Shown here in pieces: positions 10,018-18,331 of a DNA stretch of 64,000 bases. Source of the DNA: Pseudomonas alloputida. Its GTDB lineage: Bacteria; Pseudomonadota; Gammaproteobacteria; Pseudomonadales; Pseudomonadaceae. The position numbers were made by a program, and so were the translations under genes. The notes below the pieces were generated by a model. It ran no database searches, had not been told where the DNA came from, and was given only the letters and a program-made list of their open reading frames with translations. The number at the start of each line of letters is the position of its first letter. The stretch's first letter is position 1. The stretch lies in the NCBI RefSeq assembly GCF_021283545.2, contig NZ_CP128540.1, positions 965,501 to 1,029,500 on the forward strand. The letters are read 5' to 3'.

Positions 10018-10098
10018 CTGTGCCGGCCTCTTCGCGGGTAAACCCGCTCCTACAAGGTTCCTGTAGGAGCGGGTTTACCCGCGAAGAGGCCAGCACAG
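10018..10098. repeat. REP inverted pair, near-perfect 80-bp palindrome
   Basis: Two REPs in inverted orientation are separated by only a few bases. Their arms CCTCTTCGCGGGTAAACCCG and its reverse complement are perfect. It lies between the cyo terminator and alaC. Confidence 0.9.
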
Positions 10099-10264
10099 AA
10101 AAATAAAAATACCTGATTTTCAAAAAATAGATCTGAAAAGTTCTAATAAAACAGGAAATTATCCTTTACAGGCATCCTGTTTCGGCACTATCTTCTGATT
10201 CAGGCCGCCACATCGGCCAACGTCGCTCGGACGGTTCCGGGCGCTTACGTCCTCAGAGGAAGCC

Positions 10265-11473
10265 ATGGCCAACCCAGGTTCGCCGCGCCGCTTTGCGCGC
10301 ATCGATCGTCTCCCCCCTTACGTCTTCAACATCACTGCCGAGCTCAAGATGGCCGCCCGCCGCCGTGGCGAGGACATCATCGACCTGAGCATGGGCAACC
10401 CCGATGGCGCCACCCCGCCGCACATCGTCGAGAAGCTGGTACAGGTCGCCCAGCGTGAAGACACCCACGGCTACTCCACGTCGCGCGGCATCCCGCGCCT
10501 GCGCCGGGCCATCTCCAACTGGTACAAGGACCGCTACGAGGTCGACATCGACCCGGAAAGCGAAGCCATCGTCACCATCGGCTCGAAAGAGGGCCTGGCC
10601 CACCTGATGCTGGCCACCCTCGACCAGGGCGATACGGTGCTGGTGCCCAACCCCAGCTACCCGATTCACATCTACGGCGCAGTGATCGCCGGTGCCCAGG
10701 TGCGTTCGGTGCCGCTGGTGCCGGGTGTGGACTTCTTCAACGAGCTTGAGCGGGCCATTCGCGAGTCCATCCCCAAGCCGAAGATGATGATCCTGGGCTT
10801 CCCGTCCAACCCGACTGCCCAGTGCGTGGAGCTGGACTTCTTCGAGCGCGTGGTGGCCCTGGCCAAGCAGTACAACGTACTGGTGGTGCATGACCTGGCC
10901 TATGCCGATATCGTCTACGACGGCTGGAAAGCCCCGTCGATCATGCAGGTGCCGGGTGCCAAGGACATTGCTGTGGAGTTCTTCACCCTGTCCAAGAGCT
11001 ACAACATGGCCGGCTGGCGCATCGGCTTCATGGTCGGCAACCCCGAGTTGGTCAGCGCCCTGGCACGGATCAAGAGCTACCACGACTACGGCACCTTCAC
11101 CCCGCTACAGGTTGCAGCCATTGCCGCGCTGGAAGGCGACCAACAGTGCGTGCGCGACATTGCCGAGCAGTATCGCCAGCGCCGTAACCTGCTGGTCAAA
11201 GGGCTGCACGAACTGGGCTGGATGGTCGAGAACCCCAAGGCGTCGATGTACGTGTGGGCGAAGATCCCGCCGGAGTATGCGCACCTGGGTTCGCTGGAGT
11301 TCTCCAAGAAGCTGCTGGCCGAGACCAAGGTCTGCGTGTCGCCGGGGATCGGCTTTGGTGACTATGGGGACGACCATGTGCGCTTTGCGTTGATCGAGAA
11401 CCAGGACCGTATTCGCCAGGCCATCCGCGGGATCCGGCAAATGTTCCGGGCTGATGGTTTGGCTCGCAAGTAA
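10265..11473 (+). CDS. alaC: Alanine transaminase (AlaC type)
   Basis: This 402-residue fold-type I PLP aminotransferase resembles E. coli AlaC/YfdZ and makes alanine from pyruvate and glutamate. The PLP lysine is Lys244 in [13 protein letters not shown]. The substrate segment [11 protein letters not shown] and the [11 protein letters not shown] strand with the PLP-ring Asp are present. A Shine-Dalgarno (AGAGGA) precedes the ATG. It appears to be its own unit; a hairpin without a U-tract (11480-11500) follows. Confidence 0.9.
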   Translation: MANPGSPRRFARIDRLPPYVFNITAELKMAARRRGEDIIDLSMGNPDGATPPHIVEKLVQVAQREDTHGYSTSRGIPRLRRAISNWYKDRYEVDIDPESEAIVTIGSKEGLAHLMLATLDQGDTVLVPNPSYPIHIYGAVIAGAQVRSVPLVPGVDFFNELERAIRESIPKPKMMILGFPSNPTAQCVELDFFERVVALAKQYNVLVVHDLAYADIVYDGWKAPSIMQVPGAKDIAVEFFTLSKSYNMAGWRIGFMVGNPELVSALARIKSYHDYGTFTPLQVAAIAALEGDQQCVRDIAEQYRQRRNLLVKGLHELGWMVENPKASMYVWAKIPPEYAHLGSLEFSKKLLAETKVCVSPGIGFGDYGDDHVRFALIENQDRIRQAIRGIRQMFRADGLARK

Positions 11474-11586
11474 GCCCAATGGGGCTGCGAAGCAGCCCCA
11501 ACTGCCTCTTGGGTGAGCTTTCCGCCTGCCTTCTGGTTACCCGTACGCCTACCGTCAGCACTCATTTCTCACCAAAGAGATCCCCC

Positions 11587-12714
11587 ATGAGTGTCTTCAC
11601 CGCCTACTTCTGCGGCACTGGCTCGCACCGTTTCGACGACGCCAATCCCAACTTCTGGAATGGCGAGCTGGTCTCGACCCTGGCCAGTAATGACCAGAGC
11701 CGGGAATTCGCCCACTGGATCGCCGTCGACGGCCCAGGCAGCGGCAACCTTCAGGATGACAACCTGTTCGTCGAACCCGGCGGCTATTTCAACTGGACCG
11801 GCCAGCTGTTTGGCCGCGGCTGGGAGGAGAACGTCAACCATGTGCTGCAGGTCATCAAAGGTGAAAGCAGCTGGCGGCGCACCAAACTCAGTGAGCAGGA
11901 ATACGAGCGGCTGAAAGCTGCCGGTGTGCCCATTCCGGACGTGTCTTCCTCCGCCTCATGGTTCTGGCGAACCTACGACTACGGCGATCGCCACCCGACC
12001 CCGCAGGAACTGCAGGAGCGCATCATCAGCATGTTCCGCAAACCGCGCCTGCCAACCCAGGTCAATCTGGTGGGCTGGAGCAGGGGAGGGATCAGCTGCC
12101 ACATGCTGGCCAATGCCATGGCGCAAGACCCGGTATTGCGCGGCATACCGGTGAACATATTTGCCATCGACCCGGTGCCTGGCGTCGGTAACGTACAGGC
12201 CGAGCGCGTAACCTTGGCGGATAATGTCAAAGAGTACGTAGGCTTCTACTCAAGGGATGAGCGCTCCAAAGGTTTTGCCTGCGTGATCCCTTCGGTCGCC
12301 AAAGAAACACGGATACGCGTTTACCCGATGCCGGGCCGCCATGCCACGCTGGTGGGCAACGCCTCGGCTGATGGCGCAGGCGATGGCAAGGTGCTGACCG
12401 AACCTGGGCTGATCGTTCGCCACTTTGCCGAGGTTTGCCTGACCCGCTGGGGCGTGCAGCTGGACAAACGTCTGGCCTTGAGCAGCAGCCAGTTGATGAA
12501 GTATCACCAGGTCATGGCGGCTGCCGACAGGCAGTATCAGGCCATGCGCAGTAAGTCCTACACGGTACTCACCGAGGGCGATGAGAACGATCGTCTGGTG
12601 CATTGTGGTGAGGCGCATACGCAATTCAGCAAGGTGCAGGGAGGTGGCTACGAGCCGAGCGCAGGCCTAGGTTTGCAACGCTGGGACGCAGAGACCTACC
12701 AGCCCATCTGCTGA
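11587..12714 (+). CDS. Uncharacterised GxSxG serine hydrolase
   Basis: The 375-residue product has an alpha/beta-hydrolase look. A nucleophile elbow VGWSRGG puts Ser165 at the apex. FAIDPVPG supplies a likely acid (Asp195) and PGRHATLVG a likely base (His252). The GxSRG elbow followed by an I/T-D-P strand is the arrangement seen in DUF2235/Tle1-type phospholipases of type VI secretion, but no vgrG, paar or immunity-like gene is adjacent. It has no signal peptide or membrane helix and opens directly with VFTAYFCGTGSHRFDD. ATG 11587 was chosen over an upstream in-frame start because recognisable protein sequence begins there. Substrate unknown. Confidence 0.6.
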   Translation: MSVFTAYFCGTGSHRFDDANPNFWNGELVSTLASNDQSREFAHWIAVDGPGSGNLQDDNLFVEPGGYFNWTGQLFGRGWEENVNHVLQVIKGESSWRRTKLSEQEYERLKAAGVPIPDVSSSASWFWRTYDYGDRHPTPQELQERIISMFRKPRLPTQVNLVGWSRGGISCHMLANAMAQDPVLRGIPVNIFAIDPVPGVGNVQAERVTLADNVKEYVGFYSRDERSKGFACVIPSVAKETRIRVYPMPGRHATLVGNASADGAGDGKVLTEPGLIVRHFAEVCLTRWGVQLDKRLALSSSQLMKYHQVMAAADRQYQAMRSKSYTVLTEGDENDRLVHCGEAHTQFSKVQGGGYEPSAGLGLQRWDAETYQPIC

Positions 12715-12875
12715 CTGAAAAGGGGGCGGTCGGCGAAGGTATTGGCCGTCCTTGTCCGGCAGCCGGATCAGCGGCATTTTTTTTTGCATTCCCCCTCTAT
12801 CCAGCGGCCCTTGCTTGGGCTAAAAATGGCGCCGCGGGCCAGTCCCGATAACAACAACCTTCCCTCCGTGACATC

Positions 12876-13259
12876 ATGTCTGAATATAACCCTTGCCTTG
12901 ACTGCGGCGCCTGCTGCGGGTACTTCCGTGTGTCCTTCTTCTGGGGCGAATGCCAGTCTGCCGGGGGCGTAGTGCCGGACGACCTGGTGGTACAGATCAA
13001 CCCCACGCGCGTTGCCATGATCGGCACCGATGCCAAGCCCTGCCGCTGTGTCAGCCTTCAGGGCGAGATCGGTAAAGAGGTGGCTTGTACGATTTACGCC
13101 AACCGTTCCAGCCCGTGCCGCGAGTTTGATGCGTCGTGGGAGGGTGGGGTGCATAACCCGAGCTGTGATGATGCGCGGGCGGCGTATGGTTTGCCGCCGC
13201 TGACCCCGCCAGAGGCCAACGAGCCGCATTGGCCGGATGATGGGGCTGAGGTGGCCTGA
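12876..13259 (+). CDS. YkgJ-family cysteine-cluster protein
   Basis: The 127-residue protein starts with the cluster CLDCGACC (Cys7, 10, 13, 14). Further cysteines lie at [18 protein letters not shown] and NPSC. This spacing is that of the YkgJ/zinc- or iron-cluster family of unknown role. The C-terminal tail is Pro/Asp-rich. It stands alone between the hydrolase gene and a palindrome. Confidence 0.8.
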   Translation: MSEYNPCLDCGACCGYFRVSFFWGECQSAGGVVPDDLVVQINPTRVAMIGTDAKPCRCVSLQGEIGKEVACTIYANRSSPCREFDASWEGGVHNPSCDDARAAYGLPPLTPPEANEPHWPDDGAEVA

Positions 13260-13285
13260 AGTATCGATCAGTCTGACGTGGTCAA

Positions 13286-13324
13286 TGTGGAAGCGGCCTT
13301 TTGCGACGCGGGGCCGCTTCCACA
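13286..13324. repeat. 13-bp inverted repeat, possible bidirectional terminator
   Basis: TGTGGAAGCGGCC and its perfect complement GGCCGCTTCCACA flank a 13-base loop. It lacks a U-tract and does not match the REP core seen elsewhere, though the CTTCCACAG edge resembles REP flanks. Confidence 0.6.
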
Positions 13325-13451
13325 GGTAGCGTGCAAGGCTCCTGGCCTGTGGTGAACCTGCCGGCGACGGGCTGCAAAGCTGCCCGAGATGCCTGAACCC
13401 TGCACTTGACGTTAAACTGTCATCTCCCCAGCAATGGACAGGAGATCCGGC

Positions 13452-14015
13452 GTGACCCCACCCCGCAGTTTCCCCAGTGACCTCTGCCTCGACAGCCCAC
13501 GCCTGCAACTGCGCCCCATGCGCCATGCCGATGCCGCGCAGTGGCTGGCGATCATGGCCGACCCCGAGGTCATGCGCTATTGGCACCATGCACCCTGGCA
13601 AGACCTGGCCGAGGCCGAAAGCGCCCTGGCCGCCGACCGCGAAGCCTATGCCAATGGCGACCAGCTCAAGCTTGGCATGTACCGCCGCGACAACGGCGAA
13701 CTGATCGGTATGGTCCAGCTGTTCAACATCGACGACATTTCCCGCCGTGGCGAGATCGGCTACTGCCTGGCTAGCGCCGTGCAGGGCAGGGGCTACATGG
13801 ACGAGGCTCTGACCTGCTTCATCGACTACCTCGCCCACACCCTGCACATGCGCCGCCTGGAAGGCGAAATCGACCCGCGCAACCAGGGCTCGGCACGCAC
13901 CCTGGAGCGGCAAGGTTTTGTGCTGGAAGGCACCTTGCGGGCGCGCTGGTGCGTGGCGGGTGAGCTGTCCGACTCGGGTATTTACGGCCTGCTGCTTGAG
14001 CCGCCAGTAGCCTGA
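13452..14015 (+). CDS. RimJ/RimL-type GNAT acetyltransferase
   Basis: The 187-residue protein has the GNAT fold. SPRLQLRPMRHADA forms strand 1, EIGYCLASAVQGRGYMDEA is the acetyl-CoA pyrophosphate loop (Q/RxxGxG/A), and NQGSARTLERQGFVLEG is the RimJ/L C-terminal motif. The GTG at 13452 follows AGGAGA by seven bases. An in-frame ATG at 13434 lies upstream of that ribosome site and is less likely. Substrate unknown; relatives acetylate protein N-termini or small amines. Confidence 0.85.
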   Translation: MTPPRSFPSDLCLDSPRLQLRPMRHADAAQWLAIMADPEVMRYWHHAPWQDLAEAESALAADREAYANGDQLKLGMYRRDNGELIGMVQLFNIDDISRRGEIGYCLASAVQGRGYMDEALTCFIDYLAHTLHMRRLEGEIDPRNQGSARTLERQGFVLEGTLRARWCVAGELSDSGIYGLLLEPPVA

Positions 14016-14101
14016 TCTCATAACACCCGAGCGTGAATTTGGAAGCGGGGCAGGGCCTGGGTTAAGGTCGTAGGCTGTCCCGTTTCTCTCAGGAATCCCC
14101 T

Positions 14102-14641
14102 TTGCCCGCTTTCTACCTGAGTATCAGCCTGCTGCTGTATTTGCTCGCCCTGTTCTTCGATGGCGCGCTGATGAGCGGCGAGCGTCATATGCCGGCCCTG
14201 CAGATGCTGCTGTACGGGCCATGGGGCATGCCGTTCGGCTTGTACCAATGGTTTGCCAATCCGCTGCTGGCCCTGGCCATCCTGGCTCATCGGCGGTTTC
14301 GCCGGCTGGCCTTGCTGGCCGGGCTTGGGGCGGCGTATCTGGCTGCCAGCAGTTTTGGCATCGACCGCTTGCCGGATAACAGCAGCTATGAGTTTCATGA
14401 CCTTACCGGCTTTGGTGCTGGCTTCTACCTGTGGCTGGTAGCGATGGTGGTGTTTTGCCTGGGGCAAGCCTGGTTTTGCTGGAAGGCGCGAAGGGCTGAC
14501 GACGTGCCAGGCTGGAACTGGCTTGATGTCGCCTTGATTGCCGCCCTGGGGGTAACGTTGTATGCAGCGACGCAAATGCCCTCGCTGCGCTTCGAGCCAG
14601 GCAAGGTGCTGATGCCTCCGGAGCAGCCGCAGACGCTTTGA
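14102..14641 (+). CDS. Small multi-pass membrane protein, unknown function
   Basis: The 179-residue product has about four to five hydrophobic helices (near 5-22, 55-62, 70-88, 105-125, 143-157) and no motif I recognise. It begins with TTG at 14102 after AGGAA; no better in-frame ATG occurs near the start of the hydrophobic region. The stop lies 20 bases upstream of the LprI-like gene, so the two may be co-transcribed. Confidence 0.6.
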   Translation: MPAFYLSISLLLYLLALFFDGALMSGERHMPALQMLLYGPWGMPFGLYQWFANPLLALAILAHRRFRRLALLAGLGAAYLAASSFGIDRLPDNSSYEFHDLTGFGAGFYLWLVAMVVFCLGQAWFCWKARRADDVPGWNWLDVALIAALGVTLYAATQMPSLRFEPGKVLMPPEQPQTL

Positions 14642-14661
14642 TACCCACAAGGAGGGTTAGC

Positions 14662-15048
14662 ATGATCAAGCATTACCTGGCAGGCCTGGCACTGGCCTGC
14701 GTGCTACCGGTAGCAATGGCGGACGATTACACGGCGGCCTACGGGCAGTGCATGGACAAGGCCTCCAGCACCGTGGCCATGAGCGCGTGCATCGGGGCCG
14801 AAACACAAGTGCAGGACCAGCGCTTGAACCGGGTGTACAAGCAGCTGATGGGCAAGCTGGATGCCGGGCAGCAGAAGAGCCTGCGGGATGTTCAGCGCAA
14901 GTGGCTGGCCTACCGTGATGGCAATTGCCAGTTCCATGTACAGGCCAGTGGCGGGACCCTGGCGCAGCTGGAAGGTGGCAGCTGCATCATGGACATGACC
15001 CGCGACCGCGCTGCGGAACTGGAGCGGGTGCTTAGCCCTGGGCAGTAG
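14662..15048 (+). CDS. LprI-like (DUF1311) small secreted protein
   Basis: The 128-residue protein has a signal peptide (cleavage likely after AMA, residue 18). The mature DUF1311/LprI core carries four cysteines (CMDKA, ACIGAE, GNCQFH, SCIMDM) and the family pattern LNRVYKQLM...QRKWLAYRD. Relatives include periplasmic lysozyme inhibitors of the LprI type. The ATG 14662 sits behind GGAGG. Role here unknown. Confidence 0.8.
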   Translation: MIKHYLAGLALACVLPVAMADDYTAAYGQCMDKASSTVAMSACIGAETQVQDQRLNRVYKQLMGKLDAGQQKSLRDVQRKWLAYRDGNCQFHVQASGGTLAQLEGGSCIMDMTRDRAAELERVLSPGQ

Positions 15049-15079
15049 CGCCTGTTCAGGCATGATTGGCCCACATTTG

Positions 15080-15159
15080 CAGGCGCGGGTTCAGCCGCGA
15101 ACACCGGCTTTGCCGGTGTCATGCTCCGCGTGGCCTTCTTCGCGGGTGAACCCGCTTCT
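15080..15159. repeat. REP pair interrupted by IS110-family insertion
   Basis: An inverted REP pair flanks a small hairpin (ACACCGGC-TTT-GCCGGTGT, near 15101). The right-hand REP (15136-15159) stops at CCCGCTTCT. Its missing end ACAGGG is found at 17205-17210, after the IS elements. Joining the halves gives CCCGCTTCTACAGGG, identical to an intact REP end near 60238. Confidence 0.8.
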
Positions 15160-15505
15160 ATCAAACAAAAGATAACCCACTGTTCTTTCTAGCGAAAAAA
15201 ACAGGCGCGCGGGGTCAATGGCGGCGAAGTGTTCACTCTTCTATACGTGGTCACAGCAAGCTGTGCCGACAGGGATTAACGCCGATGCCATTTGGGCCAC
15301 TCTCTCATTCGGGAGCAAAGCAGCACACCAGTGCGGTCTACGGCCTCTTTCCCGCGCATTGGGAACCATAGCAAAGTATTCGGCGGCTGACCTACCCGGA
15401 TCAGTCGGCGAATGCTTTTCTAGATCTCGATGTCAGTGCAGATCTGACGTCATGCGCATCCTGTTTGCTGTGCGACAGCGCAGCCCGGAAGGGCTGGGTG
15501 ATCTC
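15160..15505. mobile_element. Transposase-less 346-bp derivative of the adjacent IS110-type element
   Basis: The first 33 bases (ATCAAACAAAA..ACCCA..TGTT) match the left end of the neighbouring complete element at 15508-15540. From 15203 to 15505 the sequence is a diverged copy of that element's right non-coding region (16893-17202), sharing GCGCGCGGGG, ATACGTGGTCACAGC, ACACACCAGTG and GACAGCGCAGCCCGGAAGGG. Everything between, i.e. the transposase gene, is gone. It is therefore a non-autonomous derivative with both ends, abutting the complete copy in the same orientation. Point differences show that the two copies are not a recent duplication. Confidence 0.75.
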
Positions 15506-15542
15506 TCATCAAACAAAATGCAACCCATTGTTTTCTAAGCAC

Positions 15543-16871
15543 TCAAGCGGCCACCAGTTGATACCCCAGTTTCCGGGCTTTGCGAAGCAAAGCCCGGACC
15601 TGCCGGTCTTGGCTTCTGGCTTCGAACTCCTCAAGACCTTGTTCAACATAAGCCTGCTTCTTGGTTAACAGGTTGTACACCAGACGTGCCAACTGATGCG
15701 CAGTGGCTTTGATGGCGCAGCTGGTATCCATTCGAGTCAGTCTGGCTCGGTGCGATGCGCCAATGAAACCCTTGTCGTTACGGGCATTGGATGCAGCCTG
15801 CTTGAGTGCTTGCGCTGCTCGATTGACTATTTTGGGCCCACCACCTGCCAGTCGATGACCGCCGGAAATTCGGGTAGGGGGAGCCAGTCCCAACCAAGAG
15901 CAGAAGTGCTGTGAGGACGGGAAGCGTGATAGATCTGTACCGATCTCCCCTGCCAGCACTAATGCAGTGTCCACCCCAATGGTTGGAATTGCGGTTAGGT
16001 CCACGCCAAGAACTTTCCACAAAGTCTGATGCAATACAGTCTGTTGGGCGCCGTTTCGGTGTGGGCTCCGTAAAGGCTTCTTGGATGGCTCTGGCTTGTT
16101 TTGCAGCACCGGCAACTGCTCTAACGCGGCTTTTATGGCGTCGTCACAATCTGCAATTTGCTGCTCCAGGAAGTCATAGGCAGCCAATTCCTGAGTTAGC
16201 GCATGCAAATGCTCGCGCCGCCAATTGCCATGAAGACTCCGAGCGACAGCCTCCTTGCCTGCCTTGATGCGGCGGTCGGTTAGTTCAGCCAGTTGCACTG
16301 GGTCCCGTTCACCTGCGCAGATGGCCCGCAAAATCTTCATGCCAGTTACACCGGAAATATCACTGATGACATTGGCCAGCTGGATGTTCATTTGGCTCAT
16401 GGCCTTTTGCATCCGGTTCAGCGTCTGCGCCTGGTCTTTCACTTTGGAAGCACGCTGCCTGACCAATGACCGGACGCAGCAGGTCAGATCATCGGGGCGG
16501 AATGCGCCTCTGAGCAGTCCATGAGTCATCAGCTGCCAGATCCACTGGCAATCCAGCACATCTGATTTACGGCCCGTGATTTGCCGAGTTGCTCTGGCAT
16601 TGACGAGATAAACGTCAAAACCGCGCTCGCTGAGAATCTCGTAAATTGGAATCCAATAAACCCCCGTGGATTCCATGGCAACGACCTTGATCCCCAGGCT
16701 TTCAAGCCAGTTAGCCATCTTGAGCAGGTCGTCAGTAAAGGACGTGAACGACTGGACGGGATTTTCGTGCCGGGGATCGACCGCCACGAAATGCTCTCGA
16801 CCACCGACATCGATCGCCGCGCAATCGGGATGGACGACGGTAAAGCGTTGCTTGGAAGGCTTGCGCGCCAT
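15543..16871 (-). CDS. IS110-family transposase (DEDD)
   Basis: The 442-residue protein has the N-terminal RuvC-like DEDD domain: Asp21 in AAIDVG, Glu67 in AMESTGVYW, and Asp104 and Asp107 in KSDVLDCQW. The C-terminal Transposase_20 domain has IPTIGVDTALVLAGEIG and SSQHFCSWLGLAPP...ISGG with the family's catalytic serine region. The frame is intact. ATG 16871 follows GAGG by nine bases; an upstream in-frame start (16907) has no ribosome site. IS110 enzymes recombine donor and target directed by a bridge RNA from the element's non-coding end, here expected upstream of the gene. Confidence 0.93.
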   Translation of the reverse strand: MARKPSKQRFTVVHPDCAAIDVGGREHFVAVDPRHENPVQSFTSFTDDLLKMANWLESLGIKVVAMESTGVYWIPIYEILSERGFDVYLVNARATRQITGRKSDVLDCQWIWQLMTHGLLRGAFRPDDLTCCVRSLVRQRASKVKDQAQTLNRMQKAMSQMNIQLANVISDISGVTGMKILRAICAGERDPVQLAELTDRRIKAGKEAVARSLHGNWRREHLHALTQELAAYDFLEQQIADCDDAIKAALEQLPVLQNKPEPSKKPLRSPHRNGAQQTVLHQTLWKVLGVDLTAIPTIGVDTALVLAGEIGTDLSRFPSSQHFCSWLGLAPPTRISGGHRLAGGGPKIVNRAAQALKQAASNARNDKGFIGASHRARLTRMDTSCAIKATAHQLARLVYNLLTKKQAYVEQGLEEFEARSQDRQVRALLRKARKLGYQLVAA

Positions 16872-17202
16872 GATGAATCCTCGCAGGATAAAGGGCGCGC
16901 GGGGCACACGGTGGCGAAAGGGTTCACTCTCTCATACGTGGTCACAGCTGAATCAGCTGATGCCTACAGGGACTTCACGCCGATACCGTGCGGATCACTC
17001 TCCTACGCGGGTGTGCAGACACACACCAGTGCTGGCTACGATCTCTGTCCCGCGCACACGAACCCTAACAAAGCAAAAGGCGGCTGGCCCTACCGGGCCA
17101 ACCGCCTTTTCTTTTTCAAAATGTCAGCGTCGCTGCGGAACTGAAGCCGTACACCTCATGTTTGCTGCGCGACAGCGCAGCCCGGAAGGGCTGGGTGATC
17201 TC
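16872..17202 (-). ncRNA. Candidate bridge-RNA / structured 5' leader of the IS110 transposase
   Basis: This 331-base non-coding stretch between the outer end and the transposase start fits where IS110-group elements encode their bridge RNA. It is rich in hairpins (CAGCCCTTCCGGGCTG at the outer end, and a 10-bp stem at 17079-17106). A diverged copy is kept in the transposase-less neighbour, which suggests selection for the RNA rather than the protein. On the transcribed strand it carries CCCTGTAG (16964-16971), complementary to the REP half-site next to the element, and ACCCGC (17007-17012), as in the left REP half. Exact RNA ends cannot be set by eye. Confidence 0.5.
17079..17117 (+). terminator. 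Terminator-like hairpin inside the IS non-coding end
   Basis: GGCGGCTGGCCC-(TACC)-GGGCCAACCGCC is followed on the plus strand by TTTTCTTTTT. It looks like a rho-independent terminator for a plus-strand RNA, which would be antisense to the transposase leader. It may equally be a structural stem of the minus-strand RNA, since a weaker T-rich run also follows on that strand. Confidence 0.55.
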
Positions 17203-17218
17203 CTACAGGGTACTGGTT

Positions 17219-18331
17219 CTATTTGCGCGGTTGGCGCAGCGCCCGGGCCTTGAGGTACTCGCGTACTTCCACGGCATCCCCGGCAAACTCGATGCGCTCG
17301 GCCTTGGCTGCGCGCTGGTAGGCATACATCGGGTCGTAGTACTCGTTCAGCAAACCTTCGATCCAGCCCCGGTGCAGGTCTACTGCGCCGCTGCGCTGCT
17401 GCTCTTGCAGGGCTTCGCGCAGCATCTCGGACAAGCGCTGATGGCGCTCTCCACCCAAACGCTTGTAGATATTGGCCATGCTCTGCAGCATGCGCTCGGC
17501 AAACAGCCGGGGACCGTCTTCTTCGCCATGCACGGCCTTGAACTCGGCGCTCAGGTTGACCACGTAGTCGCGCAGGATGCGCTCCACGCGGTTGGTGAAG
17601 CTGTCTTCAAGCCACACCAGCGGGTAATGCTGCATGCCTTGGTACAACTCCAGCGGCACCGTGCAGCTGCCGACAATGCGGCCTTCATCTTCCAGAACGA
17701 ACTGCCCGATACCGCGGGCGCGCTTTTTCAGCACGTCGATTGCCAGCTGGTTTTCAAAGTCGATCTGCGCCGGTTGCGCCGTGGCGCGCTTGCCGAAACT
17801 GGAGCCGCGATGGTTGGCGTGGCCTTCAAGGTCCAGCACGTTGTCCAGCTGGTGCAGCACATCGGTCTTGCCGGTACCGGTCAGTCCACCGACCAGTACG
17901 AAATCGCATTGCTCCACCGCTTGCTGGGTAGTCTCCAGCAGGAAGGTACGCATGGCCTTGTAGCCGCCTTTGACACGCGGGTACTGAATACCCGCCTCAT
18001 CGCGCAGCCAGCCCTGCACGATCTGCGATCGCAGGCCGCCACGGAAGCAGTACAGGTAACCGTCAGGGTGCGCCTTGGCAAACGCTGCCCAGGCCTCCAG
18101 ACGGGCTTGCTTGGTGGCGCCACTGACCAGTTGGTGGCCCAGGGCGATGGCGGCAGCCTGGCCCTGCTGTTTGTAGCAGGTGCCGACCTTCTGCCGCTCC
18201 TGGTCGTTCATCAGCGGCAGGTTTACCACGCCAGGGAAGGCGCCTTTGGCGAATTCGACGGGGGCGCGCATGTCCATCATCGGCACGTCGTCGAGGAACA
18301 GCTGACGGAAGTCGGTGCAGTCGGGGCGCAT
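17219..18331 (-). CDS. selU: tRNA 2-selenouridine synthase
   Basis: The 370-residue SelU/MnmH replaces sulfur by selenium in 2-thiouridine at the tRNA wobble base, using selenophosphate. The N-terminal rhodanese domain has its cysteine in [11 protein letters not shown] (about residue 96). A P-loop follows at [12 protein letters not shown] (about 148). The start ATG overlaps the selD stop, so the two are translationally coupled. The 3' end lies 16 bases from the IS110 right end, but the reading frame is intact. Confidence 0.95.
   Translation of the reverse strand: MRPDCTDFRQLFLDDVPMMDMRAPVEFAKGAFPGVVNLPLMNDQERQKVGTCYKQQGQAAAIALGHQLVSGATKQARLEAWAAFAKAHPDGYLYCFRGGLRSQIVQGWLRDEAGIQYPRVKGGYKAMRTFLLETTQQAVEQCDFVLVGGLTGTGKTDVLHQLDNVLDLEGHANHRGSSFGKRATAQPAQIDFENQLAIDVLKKRARGIGQFVLEDEGRIVGSCTVPLELYQGMQHYPLVWLEDSFTNRVERILRDYVVNLSAEFKAVHGEEDGPRLFAERMLQSMANIYKRLGGERHQRLSEMLREALQEQQRSGAVDLHRGWIEGLLNEYYDPMYAYQRAAKAERIEFAGDAVEVREYLKARALRQPRK

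Larger units (their letters stand above)
15508..17202 (-). mobile_element. Complete IS110-family element inserted in a REP
   Basis: The ~1.7-kb element has one transposase gene on the minus strand and a long non-coding region upstream of it. It has no inverted terminal repeats or clear target duplication, as usual for IS110. Ends were set by matching its left end to 15160 and its right end (GGGTGATCTC) to 15496-15505. The right junction reads GATCTC-CT-ACAGGG, so a CT dinucleotide may be the shared core. P. putida is known to carry IS110-family elements (ISPpu9, ISPpu10) associated with REP; I cannot say which this is. Confidence 0.8.

Noticed and set aside
10018..10098. CRISPR-like repeat
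   Set aside because: REPs occur as isolated inverted pairs with no regular spacers and no cas genes.
15203..17202. Composite transposon bounded by direct repeats
   Set aside because: The two ~300-bp repeats are diverged copies of one end of the same element, not separate flanking insertion sequences, and no cargo lies between them apart from the transposase.
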